DNA of 64,000 nucleotides from Burkholderia sp. MS389 (GTDB lineage: Bacteria; Pseudomonadota; Gammaproteobacteria; Burkholderiales; Burkholderiaceae). Made by a program: the position numbers and the translations under genes. The stretch is taken from assembly GCF_016899425.1 (NCBI RefSeq), contig NZ_CP045994.1, forward strand, positions 2,046,001 through 2,110,000, read 5' to 3'. Under the pieces are notes generated by a model. The model was not told the DNA's origin and did no database searches. It saw only the letters and a program-made list of their open reading frames with translations. Positions 7,742 through 15,746 of the stretch are shown piece by piece. Each line of letters opens with the position of its first letter. Within the stretch, counting starts at the first letter, position 1.

Positions 7742-9100
7742 ATGTTCGGCGACATCCGCCGGATCGTCGGTCTCGCGTGGCCGGTGCTGGTCGGCCAGCT
7801 CGCGATCATCGCGTTCGGCGTGATCGACACCGCGATGGTCGGCCGCTACTCGGCCGTCGATCTCGCCGCGCTCGGGCTTGGCTCGTCGATCTACGTATCG
7901 ATCTATATCGGCCTGACCGGCATCCTGTCCGCGCTGCAGCCGATCACCGGGCAACTGTACGGCGCGCGGCGCCATGCGGAGATCGGCGAGGAAGTGCGCC
8001 AGGCGCTGTGGCTTGCGCTGCTGCTCTCGATTCCGGGCTTCCTGCTGCTGCATTTTCCGGAACCGCTGCTGCGCGTCGCGCACGCACCCGCCGCGCTGCA
8101 CGAGCGCACCGTCGACTACCTGCGCATCCTGTCGTACGGGCTGCCCGCCAGCCTCGTATTCCGGATCTACAACGCGCTGACCAACGCGGCCGGCAAGCCG
8201 CGGCTCGCGATGATCCTCCAGATCGGCGCGCTGCTGCTCAAGTTTCCGCTGAACGTGTGGTTCATCTTCGGCGGCTTCGGCGTACCGGCGCTCGGCGGCC
8301 CCGGCTGCGGGCTGGCCAGCACGCTGATCAACTGGGCGCTCGCGTTGATCGGCTACACGCTGCTCGCGAAGCTCGACGTGTTCGCGCCGCTCGCGATCTT
8401 CTCGCGCTTCTGCTGGCCCGTGTGGGAACGGCAGAAGGCCATCCTGAAGCTCGGCGTGCCGATGGGCCTGTCGTATCTGATCGAGGTGACGTCGTACACG
8501 TGCATGGCGCTGTTCATCGCGCAGTTCGGCACGACGACGCTCGCCGGCCACCAGATCGCCGGCAACATCGGCGCGGTGCTGTACATGACGCCGCTGTCGA
8601 TCGGCGTAGCGGCGTCGACGCTGGTCGCACGCGCGCTCGGCGCCGGACGCGCGGACGAAGCCCGGCTGCTCGGCCGGCACAGCGTGATGTTCGCGTGCGG
8701 GGTTGCCGCCGCGTACGGCGTGCTCGTGTTCGCGCTGCGCCCGCTGATCATCGGCGGCTATACGCCGAACCCGGCCGTCGCCGCGGCCGCGATGCCGCTC
8801 GTCGCGATCGTCGCGTGCTACCACGTGTTCGATGCGCTGCAGGTCACGTCGGCGTTCGTGCTGCGCGCGTACAAGGTGGCGGTCGTGCCGACCGTGATCT
8901 ACGCGGTCGCGCTGTGGGGCGTCGGCCTCAGCGGCGGCTACGTGCTCGGCTTCGACGTCGGCGGCATCGCGCCCGCGTGGCTGACGGGCGCGCGCGGCTT
9001 CTGGTTCGCGAACACGGTCAGCCTGATGCTGGCGGGCGCGGGGCTCGTGCTGTACCTGCGCCGCATCAGTCGCGCGCACGCCGCCGTGGCCGCCGCCTGA
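7742..9100 (+). CDS. MATE-family efflux transporter (NorM/DinF-like)
   Basis: Inner-membrane cation-coupled antiporter of 452 residues with 12 predicted TM segments. The MATE hallmarks are visible: the N-terminal GLAWPVLVGQLAIIAFGVIDTAMVGR helix pair, the QPITGQLYGARRH loop after TM2, and the equivalent second-half loop ASTLVARALGAGRADEA. ATG 7742 starts 2 bases after the glycosyltransferase stop, implying translational coupling. Family members export cationic drugs, and some relatives in the wider MOP superfamily flip lipid-linked sugars. Coupling to a lipid-carrier glycosyltransferase makes a cell-envelope substrate possible, but that is inference. Confidence 0.88.
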   Translation: MFGDIRRIVGLAWPVLVGQLAIIAFGVIDTAMVGRYSAVDLAALGLGSSIYVSIYIGLTGILSALQPITGQLYGARRHAEIGEEVRQALWLALLLSIPGFLLLHFPEPLLRVAHAPAALHERTVDYLRILSYGLPASLVFRIYNALTNAAGKPRLAMILQIGALLLKFPLNVWFIFGGFGVPALGGPGCGLASTLINWALALIGYTLLAKLDVFAPLAIFSRFCWPVWERQKAILKLGVPMGLSYLIEVTSYTCMALFIAQFGTTTLAGHQIAGNIGAVLYMTPLSIGVAASTLVARALGAGRADEARLLGRHSVMFACGVAAAYGVLVFALRPLIIGGYTPNPAVAAAAMPLVAIVACYHVFDALQVTSAFVLRAYKVAVVPTVIYAVALWGVGLSGGYVLGFDVGGIAPAWLTGARGFWFANTVSLMLAGAGLVLYLRRISRAHAAVAAA

Positions 9101-9112
9101 CGCGCGGGTGCG

Positions 9113-10078
9113 CTACGCGTCCTCCAGCACGTCGGCTGCGTGATATGACGACCGCACGAGCGGGCCGGCGACGACTTCCCTGAAACCGAGCGCGAGCGCC
9201 TCGTCGCGCCACGCGGCGAACGCGTCCGGGCTCACGTAGCGCCGCACCGGCAAATGGTGCGCCGACGGCGCGAGATACTGGCCGAGCGTCAGCACGTCGA
9301 CCTCGTGCGCGCGCAGGTCGCGCAACGTGTCGCGCACCTCGTCGTCGCGTTCGCCGAGCCCGAGCATCAATCCCGATTTCGTCACGAGCGTCGGCCGCGC
9401 GGCCTTCGCCTGCGCGAGCAGTTCGAGCGAGCCGCGATAGTCGGCGCCCGGCCGCGCCGCCCGGTACAGCGACGGCACCGTCTCGATGTTGTGGTTGAAC
9501 ACGTCGGGCCACGCCGACGACAGCGCGTCGAGCGCACGCGCCGCGCGGCCGCGGAAGTCCGGCGTCAGCACCTCGACGCCGATGCCCGGCACGCTCGCGC
9601 GCACCGCCGCGATGCAAGCGGCGAAATGCGCGGCGCCGCCGTCGCGCAGATCGTCGCGGTCGACCGACGTGATCACGACGTAGCGCAATCCGAGCGCCGC
9701 CGCCGCGTCGGCCAGCCGCGCGGGCTCGGCGGGATCGAGCGGCTCGGGACGGCCGTGCGCGACGTCGCAGAACGGACAGCGCCGCGTACACAGCCCACCC
9801 ATGATCATGAAGGTCGCGGTGCGCTGCGCGAAGCATTCGCCGATGTTCGGACACATCGCCTCCTCGCAGACGGAATGCAGCCGATGCTCGCGCAGCACGG
9901 CGGCCATGTCGGCCACCGCCGCGCTCATCATCGGCCGCGCGCGCAGCCACGGCGGCTTCGGCAACGCCGCGGCGGCCGCGGGCTCGATGCGCACCGGAAT
10001 GCGCGCAAGCTTGTCGCGACTTCTCGCGCCGGGCTGGCCGAGCGCCGTGAGGCTGGGTCGTTCGAGCGCGGCGGCCAT
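9113..10078 (-). CDS. lipA: Lipoyl synthase paralogue of the acetoin operon
   Basis: Radical SAM enzyme that inserts two sulfurs into octanoyl-lysine to form lipoate, here probably on AcoC Lys44. The 321 residues contain the auxiliary cluster cysteines Cys71, Cys76 and Cys82 ([12 protein letters not shown]), the SAM-cluster motif Cys97-x3-Cys101-x2-Cys104 (CTRRCPFC) and the C-terminal RSSYHA serine ligand, so it should be active. It begins 2 nt after the acoC stop and is the last gene of the aco operon. Housekeeping lipA usually sits next to lipB; none is present here, so this is read as a second, pathway-dedicated copy. Confidence 0.88.
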   Translation of the reverse strand: MAAALERPSLTALGQPGARSRDKLARIPVRIEPAAAAALPKPPWLRARPMMSAAVADMAAVLREHRLHSVCEEAMCPNIGECFAQRTATFMIMGGLCTRRCPFCDVAHGRPEPLDPAEPARLADAAAALGLRYVVITSVDRDDLRDGGAAHFAACIAAVRASVPGIGVEVLTPDFRGRAARALDALSSAWPDVFNHNIETVPSLYRAARPGADYRGSLELLAQAKAARPTLVTKSGLMLGLGERDDEVRDTLRDLRAHEVDVLTLGQYLAPSAHHLPVRRYVSPDAFAAWRDEALALGFREVVAGPLVRSSYHAADVLEDA

Positions 10079-10080
10079 CG

Positions 10081-11196
10081 TCAGTCTCCGAGGAATGCGA
10101 CGATCAGGCGGTTCACGTCGGCGGCCGACTCCATCTGCACCATGTGCCCGCTGCCGGCGATCACCTCGGCGCGCACGCCGCCCGGCAAGTCCTGCGCATG
10201 CTGCGCCGGAATCACCTGGTCGCGCTCGCCCCAGATCACGAGCGTGCGCGGCGCCAGCGACGCGAGCCGGTCGCGGAACACGCGCCGCTGCGCGGCGCCG
10301 TCGAACGCGGCATGCGCGATCTTCTCCAGCGCGGCCTGCACGCCTTCGAGCCGCTTGTACTTGACGAGATCGTCGACCAGTTGCCGCGTGACCAGCGCGT
10401 CGTCCGCGAACAGCGCGCCGAGGTGCGGCTTCAGCGTGTTGCGGCTGTTGCCGGCGACGAAGCCGTCGATGTACGCTCGGTTGATGTCGGCGCCGAGCCC
10501 GGCGCTCGCGATCAGCGTGAGCGACGCCACGCGCGCCGGCGCGCTGTCGGCCAACGTCATCGCCACTGCGCCGCCCATCGAATGGCCGATCAGGTGCGCG
10601 CGCTCGATGTGCTGCGCATCGAGCAGCGCGAGCACCGCGTCGGCCAGTTCGTCGAGGGTGCCGCTCTCGACCGCCTTGCCCGATTCGCCGTGGCCGGGCA
10701 GATCGAGCGCCCACACCGGCCGGTGCGCGGCGAGCTCCGCGTGATTGAACAGCCAGTTGTTCAGGTCGCCGCCGAAGCCGTGGATCAGCACGGCCGGCGT
10801 GCCCGACCCGTCGCCCAGCTTCAGGAAGCGGATCATACGGCCGCCGATCTGCGCCTTCTCCGGCTGCGGGCCGGCCGCCTCGTCGGACGCCGCGCTCGGC
10901 ACGAAATCGCGCTGGAACTCGGCGATCGCCGCATCGATGTCGGCGTCGCTCGCATCGGCGGCCGCGACGACGCCGAGCAGCGCGCCGACCGGCAGCGTCT
11001 CGCCCTCCTGCGCGACCTGCCGGCGCAGCGTGCCGTCGAACGCGCATTCGACGCCCGACGAGATCTTGTCGGTCTCGACGTCGAGCACCTCGTCGCCCTT
11101 CGCCACGCGTTCGCCGATCGCCTTCAGCCAGCCGTTGACCTGCCCCTGCTCCATCGACAGCCCCCACTTGGGCATCGTGATCATGTGAATCGACAT
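10081..11196 (-). CDS. acoC: Acetoin dehydrogenase E2: dihydrolipoyllysine acetyltransferase
   Basis: E2 core of the acetoin dehydrogenase complex: it takes the acetyl group formed by E1 on its lipoyl arm and passes it to CoA. The 371 residues comprise an N-terminal lipoyl domain (1-80, lipoyl-lysine in DVETDKISS at Lys44) and an alpha/beta-hydrolase-fold domain (about 118-371). The hydrolase domain has the nucleophile elbow GHSMGG at Ser206, an Asp in WGERDQVIP and a His in GSGHMVQME. This hydrolase-type E2 is particular to acetoin complexes and differs from the classical 2-oxoacid E2. ATG 11196 ([12 protein letters not shown]) is chosen over a longer frame. It starts 4 nt after acoB. Confidence 0.95.
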   Translation of the reverse strand: MSIHMITMPKWGLSMEQGQVNGWLKAIGERVAKGDEVLDVETDKISSGVECAFDGTLRRQVAQEGETLPVGALLGVVAAADASDADIDAAIAEFQRDFVPSAASDEAAGPQPEKAQIGGRMIRFLKLGDGSGTPAVLIHGFGGDLNNWLFNHAELAAHRPVWALDLPGHGESGKAVESGTLDELADAVLALLDAQHIERAHLIGHSMGGAVAMTLADSAPARVASLTLIASAGLGADINRAYIDGFVAGNSRNTLKPHLGALFADDALVTRQLVDDLVKYKRLEGVQAALEKIAHAAFDGAAQRRVFRDRLASLAPRTLVIWGERDQVIPAQHAQDLPGGVRAEVIAGSGHMVQMESAADVNRLIVAFLGD

Positions 11197-11200
11197 CGTG

Positions 11201-12205
11201 TCAGCTCCTCGTCTTGAGTACCGCCCGCGCGATCGCATCGGCGGACGGGATATACAGGTCTTCCAATACGCCGGCGAACGGCGTGGGCGTATGCGGCGCG
11301 GTCACGAGCTCGATCGGCGCCTTCAGCGAATGGAACGCACGCTGCGCGACGAGCGCGGCGATGTCGGTCGCGATCGAACAGCGCGGATTCGCTTCGTCGA
11401 CCACCACCACGCGCCCGGTGCGCTCCGCGCTTTCGAGGATCGTTTCCTCGTCGAGCGGCGACGTCGTGCGCAGGTCGATCACGTCGCACTGGATGCCGTC
11501 CTTCGCGAGCGTCGCGGCCGCGTCCATCGCGAGATGCACCATCCGGCCGTACGTGACGATCGTCGCGTCGTCGCCGTCGCGCAGCACGCTCGCCTCGCCG
11601 AACGGAATCGCATAGGACTCCTCCGGTACGTCGCCCTCGCGCGTATAGAGCAGCTTGTGTTCGAGAAAGATCACAGGATCGTTGTCGCGGATCGCCTGGA
11701 TCAGGAGCCCCTTCGCGTCGTACGGCGTCGACGGGCACACGACCTTCAGCCCCGGGATGTGCGTGAACAGCGACGTGAGCATCTGCGAGTGCTGCGCAGC
11801 CGCGCGCAGGCCCGCGCCGTACATCGCGCGAATCACGACCGGCGTCACGGCCTTGCCGCCGAACATGTAGCGGAATTTCGCGGCCTGGTTGAAGATCTGG
11901 TCGAAACACACGCCCATGAAATCGATGAACATCAGTTCCGCGACGGGCCGCATCCCGCACGCGGCCGCGCCGACCGCCGCACCGATGTAGCCGCCCTCCG
12001 ACAGCGGCGTATCGAGCACGCGGCCCGGAAACTTGTGGAACAGCCCCTTCGTCACGCCGAGCACGCCGCCCCATGCGTCGTCCTCGCCCGGCGCACCCGC
12101 GCCGCCCGCGTTGTCCTCGCCCATCACGATCACGCTGTCGTCGCGCGCCATTTCCTGCGCGAGCGCCTCGTTGATCGCCTGCGAATAAGTGATCTTCCTT
12201 GCCAT
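11201..12205 (-). CDS. acoB: Acetoin dehydrogenase E1 beta subunit
   Basis: Beta chain of the thiamine-diphosphate E1 that cleaves acetoin to acetaldehyde and an acetyl unit. Its 334 residues show the transketolase pyrimidine domain (GEDNAGGAGAPGEDDAWGG, then the FPGRVLDTPLSEGGYIGAAVG core). The transketolase C-terminal domain follows (VTYGRMVHLAMDAA, VIDLRTTSPLDEETI). The catalytic Glu is expected in PLSEGG. It lies between acoA (53 nt upstream) and acoC (4 nt downstream) in one operon. Start ATG 12205 has GGAGACAGAC upstream. Confidence 0.95.
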   Translation of the reverse strand: MARKITYSQAINEALAQEMARDDSVIVMGEDNAGGAGAPGEDDAWGGVLGVTKGLFHKFPGRVLDTPLSEGGYIGAAVGAAACGMRPVAELMFIDFMGVCFDQIFNQAAKFRYMFGGKAVTPVVIRAMYGAGLRAAAQHSQMLTSLFTHIPGLKVVCPSTPYDAKGLLIQAIRDNDPVIFLEHKLLYTREGDVPEESYAIPFGEASVLRDGDDATIVTYGRMVHLAMDAAATLAKDGIQCDVIDLRTTSPLDEETILESAERTGRVVVVDEANPRCSIATDIAALVAQRAFHSLKAPIELVTAPHTPTPFAGVLEDLYIPSADAIARAVLKTRS

Positions 12206-12258
12206 GTCTGTCTCCTGGAATATTGGGTTGCCGTGCCGGCTGCCGGGTCAGCCCGCGC

Positions 12259-13242
12259 TCACGGATACGACACGTAGACGTCGGCCAGCAGGTCGGCGGC
12301 ATCCGGCAGCGGCGCGGCCTTCGCCTGCGCGACCGCGTCGTCGATCAACGCCTTCACTTGCGCGTCGATCGCGCGCAGGTCGTCGGTCGTCAGCGCCTCG
12401 GCGCGCACGACGCGCGTTTCGAAATGCTTCAGGCAGTCCTTCTCGTCGCGCAGCTTCTGCACCTCGCCCGGCGCGCGGTAGGTTTGCGCATCGCCCTCGA
12501 AGTGGCCGAAATAGCGCGTGAACTTCACCTCGACGAGCGTCGGGCCGCCGCCGTTGCGCGCGCGTTCGACGGCCTCGCCGAGCGCCTCGTGCACCGCGAA
12601 GAAGTCGAAGCCGTCGACGATCACGCCCGGCATCCCGAACCCGTTCGCGCGATCGGCGATGTTGTCGGTCGCGACCGACCAGCTCGACGACGTCGCTTCC
12701 GCATAGCCGTTGTTTTCGGCGACGAAGATCGCGGGCAGCCGCCACACCGACGCGAGGTTCATCGATTCGAAGATCACGCCCTGGTTCGACGCGCCGTCGC
12801 CGAAGAAGCACACGCCGACGCCGCCCGTCTTCTTGTGCTTGGCCGCGAGCGCCGCGCCGCACACGAGCGGGCCGCCCGCGCCGACGATCCCGTTCGCGCC
12901 GAGCATCCCCATCGACAGGTCGGCGATGTGCATCGAGCCGCCCTTGCCGCGGCAGACGCCCGTCTTCTTGCCGTAAATCTCGGCCATCATCCCGTGCACG
13001 TCGACGCCCTTCGCAATGCAGTGGCCGTGGCCGCGGTGCGTGGTGGCCACGTAGTCGTCGAGGCCGAGGTGCAGGATCGTGCCGACGGCGGACGCCTCCT
13101 CGCCCGCGTACAGGTGAACGAAGCCGGGAATCTCGCCGGTCGCGAATTCGACGTGCAGGCGTTCCTCGAATTCGCGGATCGTGCGCATCAGCCGATAGGC
13201 GTCCAGCAGCTTGTCCCTGCCGAGCTGTGTCGAAGCGGTCAT
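12259..13242 (-). CDS. acoA: Acetoin dehydrogenase E1 alpha subunit
   Basis: Alpha chain of the E1 component; with AcoB it forms the thiamine-diphosphate oxidative cleavage enzyme. The 327 residues carry the diphosphate-binding motif GDGASNQG (148-155) closing at the Asn pair NN 177-178, and the phosphorylation-loop-like region RGKGGSMHI at 99-106. The order SDR-acoA-acoB-acoC-lipA on one strand identifies it as acetoin rather than pyruvate or branched-chain dehydrogenase. AGGAGACACAC precedes the start. Confidence 0.95.
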   Translation of the reverse strand: MTASTQLGRDKLLDAYRLMRTIREFEERLHVEFATGEIPGFVHLYAGEEASAVGTILHLGLDDYVATTHRGHGHCIAKGVDVHGMMAEIYGKKTGVCRGKGGSMHIADLSMGMLGANGIVGAGGPLVCGAALAAKHKKTGGVGVCFFGDGASNQGVIFESMNLASVWRLPAIFVAENNGYAEATSSSWSVATDNIADRANGFGMPGVIVDGFDFFAVHEALGEAVERARNGGGPTLVEVKFTRYFGHFEGDAQTYRAPGEVQKLRDEKDCLKHFETRVVRAEALTTDDLRAIDAQVKALIDDAVAQAKAAPLPDAADLLADVYVSYP

Positions 13243-13320
13243 GTGTGTCTCCTGGTTAGGTCTGACTGCGAATGCCGCCCCGGCCGTGCCGTGGCGGCGG
13301 ATTGCACGGCCTCGCGGCCG

Positions 13321-14097
13321 TCAGTGGAACGTGAAGCCGCCGTCGACGTTCACGGCCTGGCCCGTCACGTTGTCCATCGTCGCGAAGAACAGCGCGAGCC
13401 GGCCCATGTCTTCCGGCGTCTGCGCGCGGCCCTGCGGAATCAGCGTCAACTGGTGCCGCTGCCACGATTGCTCGACCGATTCGCCGTCGGTCTTCCATTC
13501 GTCGGACAGCCGGTCCCACATGTAAGTGCGGACGATGCCGGGACAGATCGCGTTGACGGTTACGCCGTCGCGCGCGAGTTCCTTCGCCAGCGCATTGGTG
13601 AAGCCGACGACCGCGAATTTCGATGCGCTGTAATGCGCGAGATTCGGAAAGCCTTCCTTGCCCGCGATCGACGCGACGTTGATGATCCGGCCGCGGCCCT
13701 GCGCCTTCAGGTGGGCCAGTGCCGCCCGGCAGCCGAGGAACGTGCCCTTCGCGTTCACGTCCATCACGAAATCCCAGTCGCGCTCGGTCAGTTCGGCGAC
13801 CGGATGAATGCTGATCACGCCCGCGCAATTCACGAGGATGTCGAGCCGGCCGAGTTCGGCGAGCGCCTGCGCGACCATCGCGTCGACCTGCGCGGCCTGC
13901 GTGACGTCGACCTTCGCGATCGCGGCCCGGCGGCCGAGCGCGCGGACCTCGCGCGCGGTGGCGTCGAGCGCGTCGTCGAGCAGGTCGGCCAGCAGGATGT
14001 CCGCGCCGGCGCCGGCAAGCGTCAGCGCGATGCCGCGGCCGATGCCGCGCGCGCCGCCCGTGACGATGGCGACCTGTCCTTCGAGAGGGGCTGTCAT
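13321..14097 (-). CDS. Short-chain dehydrogenase, acetoin/diacetyl or 2,3-butanediol type
   Basis: Classical SDR of 258 residues: cofactor motif TGGARGIG (13-20), NCAG at 90-93, catalytic Asn115, Ser143, Tyr156 and Lys160 (YSASK). The C-terminal loop IVRTYMWDRL and the operon position suggest interconversion of 2,3-butanediol, acetoin and diacetyl, which would feed acetoin to the downstream dehydrogenase. The Asp after the second strand (LLADLLDD) points to NAD(H) rather than NADP(H). It sits 78 nt upstream of acoA. Exact stereospecificity cannot be read from sequence. Confidence 0.85.
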   Translation of the reverse strand: MTAPLEGQVAIVTGGARGIGRGIALTLAGAGADILLADLLDDALDATAREVRALGRRAAIAKVDVTQAAQVDAMVAQALAELGRLDILVNCAGVISIHPVAELTERDWDFVMDVNAKGTFLGCRAALAHLKAQGRGRIINVASIAGKEGFPNLAHYSASKFAVVGFTNALAKELARDGVTVNAICPGIVRTYMWDRLSDEWKTDGESVEQSWQRHQLTLIPQGRAQTPEDMGRLALFFATMDNVTGQAVNVDGGFTFH

Positions 14098-14154
14098 GCG
14101 ATGTCTCCTTGATGATCGTTATGGATGGCGAAGCGTCTTCGTCAAACCGGTGTA

Positions 14155-15213
14155 TCAGTCGTGCCACGCGCCGGCGGCGCGCAGCAGCTGCCGCGACGAT
14201 GCGTAGCGCAGCGTGCGACCGACGTCGACCGTCAACGGCCCGCGCCAGTCGAGCGCGATCTCGTAGCGATCGCCGCGCGCGACCTCGATCTCGCGCTCGC
14301 CGTCGAACGCGAGCGTGCCGCGCTCGAACGGAATCGCGTGCCACGTGCCGGGTTCGAGCCGCTCGCAACTGCGCATCACGACACGATCGACGCGCCCCGG
14401 CGCGATCGGCGCGACGAGCGGCGTGCCGGCCGCGTTGCCGGCTTGCGCGAAGCGCATCGAGAGCCCGTGCGGCGCGCTGCGCTCGAGCGGCGCCCACGCG
14501 CCGCCGAGCGCGGACAGGCCGATGCCGTCCGGTTCCGCGAACGTCAGGTAGAGCGAGTCGATGTCGTCGGAGCCGGAAATCGCGCGCGCGCCGATGAAGC
14601 GCTGCCGCGCGGCGCACACGTCGACGAGCGCAATCTCCTCGCGCCCCGGCTGCGCGCCCGCGACGCAGCGCACGACGAGCCGCTTGTTGCGCACGAACGC
14701 GACCTCGGCCGGCACGGCGCCGGTCGCGGCGAGCCCCGCGGCGACGCCCGCGACGGTTGCCTCGCGATGTTCGGGAAACGCGTTGTTGGTGCCGGTGGAC
14801 AGCGCGACGAGCGGCGTCGCGCCGCAATGCGCGGCCACCGCGCGATGGGTGCCATCGCCGCCGAGCACGACGATCAGCGACACTTCCATCCGATGCAGAT
14901 AGGCAGCGCCCGCCTGCGTGTCGGCGACGCTGTCGGTGATCGGCAGGTCGACGAATTCGACGTGGGGCCAGCGCTCGTGCGGCGCGACCGCGCGATGCGT
15001 GTCGATCGCGCGCAGCAGCAGCGTCGCGATGCCCGTGCGGTCGCGCAGCGTCAGCACGCGCTCGACGCCCATCGCGCCGAGGCCGGCCAGCAGGCGCACG
15101 ATCATGTTCGCCTTCTCCGCGGTCGGAAACACGGATGCATGCGTCGTGAGGCGGCGGATGTCGCGCCCCGATGCGGGGTTCGCGATCACGCCGACGGTAA
15201 CGGGCGTCGTCAC
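14155..15213 (-). CDS. acoX: AcoX, NAD-kinase-fold protein of the acetoin operon
   Basis: Protein of 352 residues with the ATP-NAD kinase/diacylglycerol-kinase-like fold: GVIANPASGRD at 8-18, GGDGTHR at 118-124 and STGTNNAFPE at 139-148, the nucleotide-binding elements of that superfamily. acoX is found at the head of acetoin loci in Ralstonia, Burkholderia and others, but its reaction is not established. A GTG start at 15213 is chosen because GGAGA lies 7 nt upstream; the ATG at 15249 would add an Arg-rich segment without a ribosome site. It is the first gene after the sigma54 promoter, with a leader of about 120 nt. Confidence 0.88.
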   Translation of the reverse strand: MTTPVTVGVIANPASGRDIRRLTTHASVFPTAEKANMIVRLLAGLGAMGVERVLTLRDRTGIATLLLRAIDTHRAVAPHERWPHVEFVDLPITDSVADTQAGAAYLHRMEVSLIVVLGGDGTHRAVAAHCGATPLVALSTGTNNAFPEHREATVAGVAAGLAATGAVPAEVAFVRNKRLVVRCVAGAQPGREEIALVDVCAARQRFIGARAISGSDDIDSLYLTFAEPDGIGLSALGGAWAPLERSAPHGLSMRFAQAGNAAGTPLVAPIAPGRVDRVVMRSCERLEPGTWHAIPFERGTLAFDGEREIEVARGDRYEIALDWRGPLTVDVGRTLRYASSRQLLRAAGAWHD

Positions 15214-15344
15214 GGGTTTGTCTCCATCCAGTCGACGGAGCCGGCGCATTGACGCGCGCCGGCTCCGCCTGTTTCGTCCGCAGCCATCGACGGGCGGCGG
15301 ATCGTCGTCGCCGACGCGATCGCGGCGGCTTGCCCGTCATTACT

Positions 15345-15359
15345 GCAAGCGGCATGCCA
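15345..15359 (-). promoter_or_regulatory. Sigma54 (RpoN) -24/-12 promoter of the aco operon
   Basis: On the minus strand TGGCATGCCGCTTGC has the GG and GC doublets exactly 10 nt apart and matches TGGCACG-N4-TTGC at nearly every position. Transcription should start about 12 nt downstream, near 15333, and run into acoX. The divergent neighbour encodes an RpoN-dependent activator, which fits. Confidence 0.85.
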
Positions 15360-15605
15360 TCGTGCGTGCGATCGCCGCGAAACCCGCGTGGACGCTGGCG
15401 CGGCGGGCATGCGCGGGTTCCGGATGCGCGGCCGTGACGACGCAGCGCGCGTCGAATTCGCGCAGACGTCTCACGTCGCCGATACGGCGACGCGATTGCC
15501 GCGGCGCCCGTGCATGCGCGGCGTACCGCCCGCAAACCCTGCGTTCGCGCCGCGCCGCGCACGCGACGCCCCGCCGCACGGCCGCCGCGCGCCGCGCATG
15601 CGGCC

Positions 15606-15654
15606 GTCTCAACTGCGCGAGACACGGCGCGATACCGGTGAGACGACCGTCTCA
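15606..15654. promoter_or_regulatory. Candidate AcoR enhancer dyads
   Basis: A perfect dyad TGAGAC-GACC-GTCTCA lies at 15639-15654. A second dyad of the same half-sites, GTCTC (15606-15610) and GAGAC (15619-15623), is 16-33 bp away. An isolated GTCTC occurs at 15468-15472. They lie about 250-310 bp upstream of the sigma54 promoter, a normal enhancer distance, and 90-140 bp upstream of acoR, so they could also serve autoregulation. Binding by AcoR is inferred. Confidence 0.6.
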
Positions 15655-15746
15655 TGCGCGCCGCGTGCTGCGATGCAATGTGATTCGCCGAACCGGATGT
15701 GCTACAAGAACAGCGACATCCCCGCCGTACGGAACCGGAGCCGACC

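Larger units (their letters stand above)
15214..15746. other. Divergent control region between acoX and acoR
   Basis: About 530 bases without a credible gene separate the aco operon (minus) and its activator (plus). It contains the sigma54 promoter of the operon at 15345-15359 and, 250-310 bp from it on the acoR side, dyads built from GTCTC/GAGAC. Short frames inside are Arg-rich and have no ribosome sites. Confidence 0.7.

Noticed and set aside
15249..15251. Upstream ATG for acoX
   Set aside because: It has no ribosome site and adds Arg-rich residues; GTG 15213 has GGAGA at good spacing.
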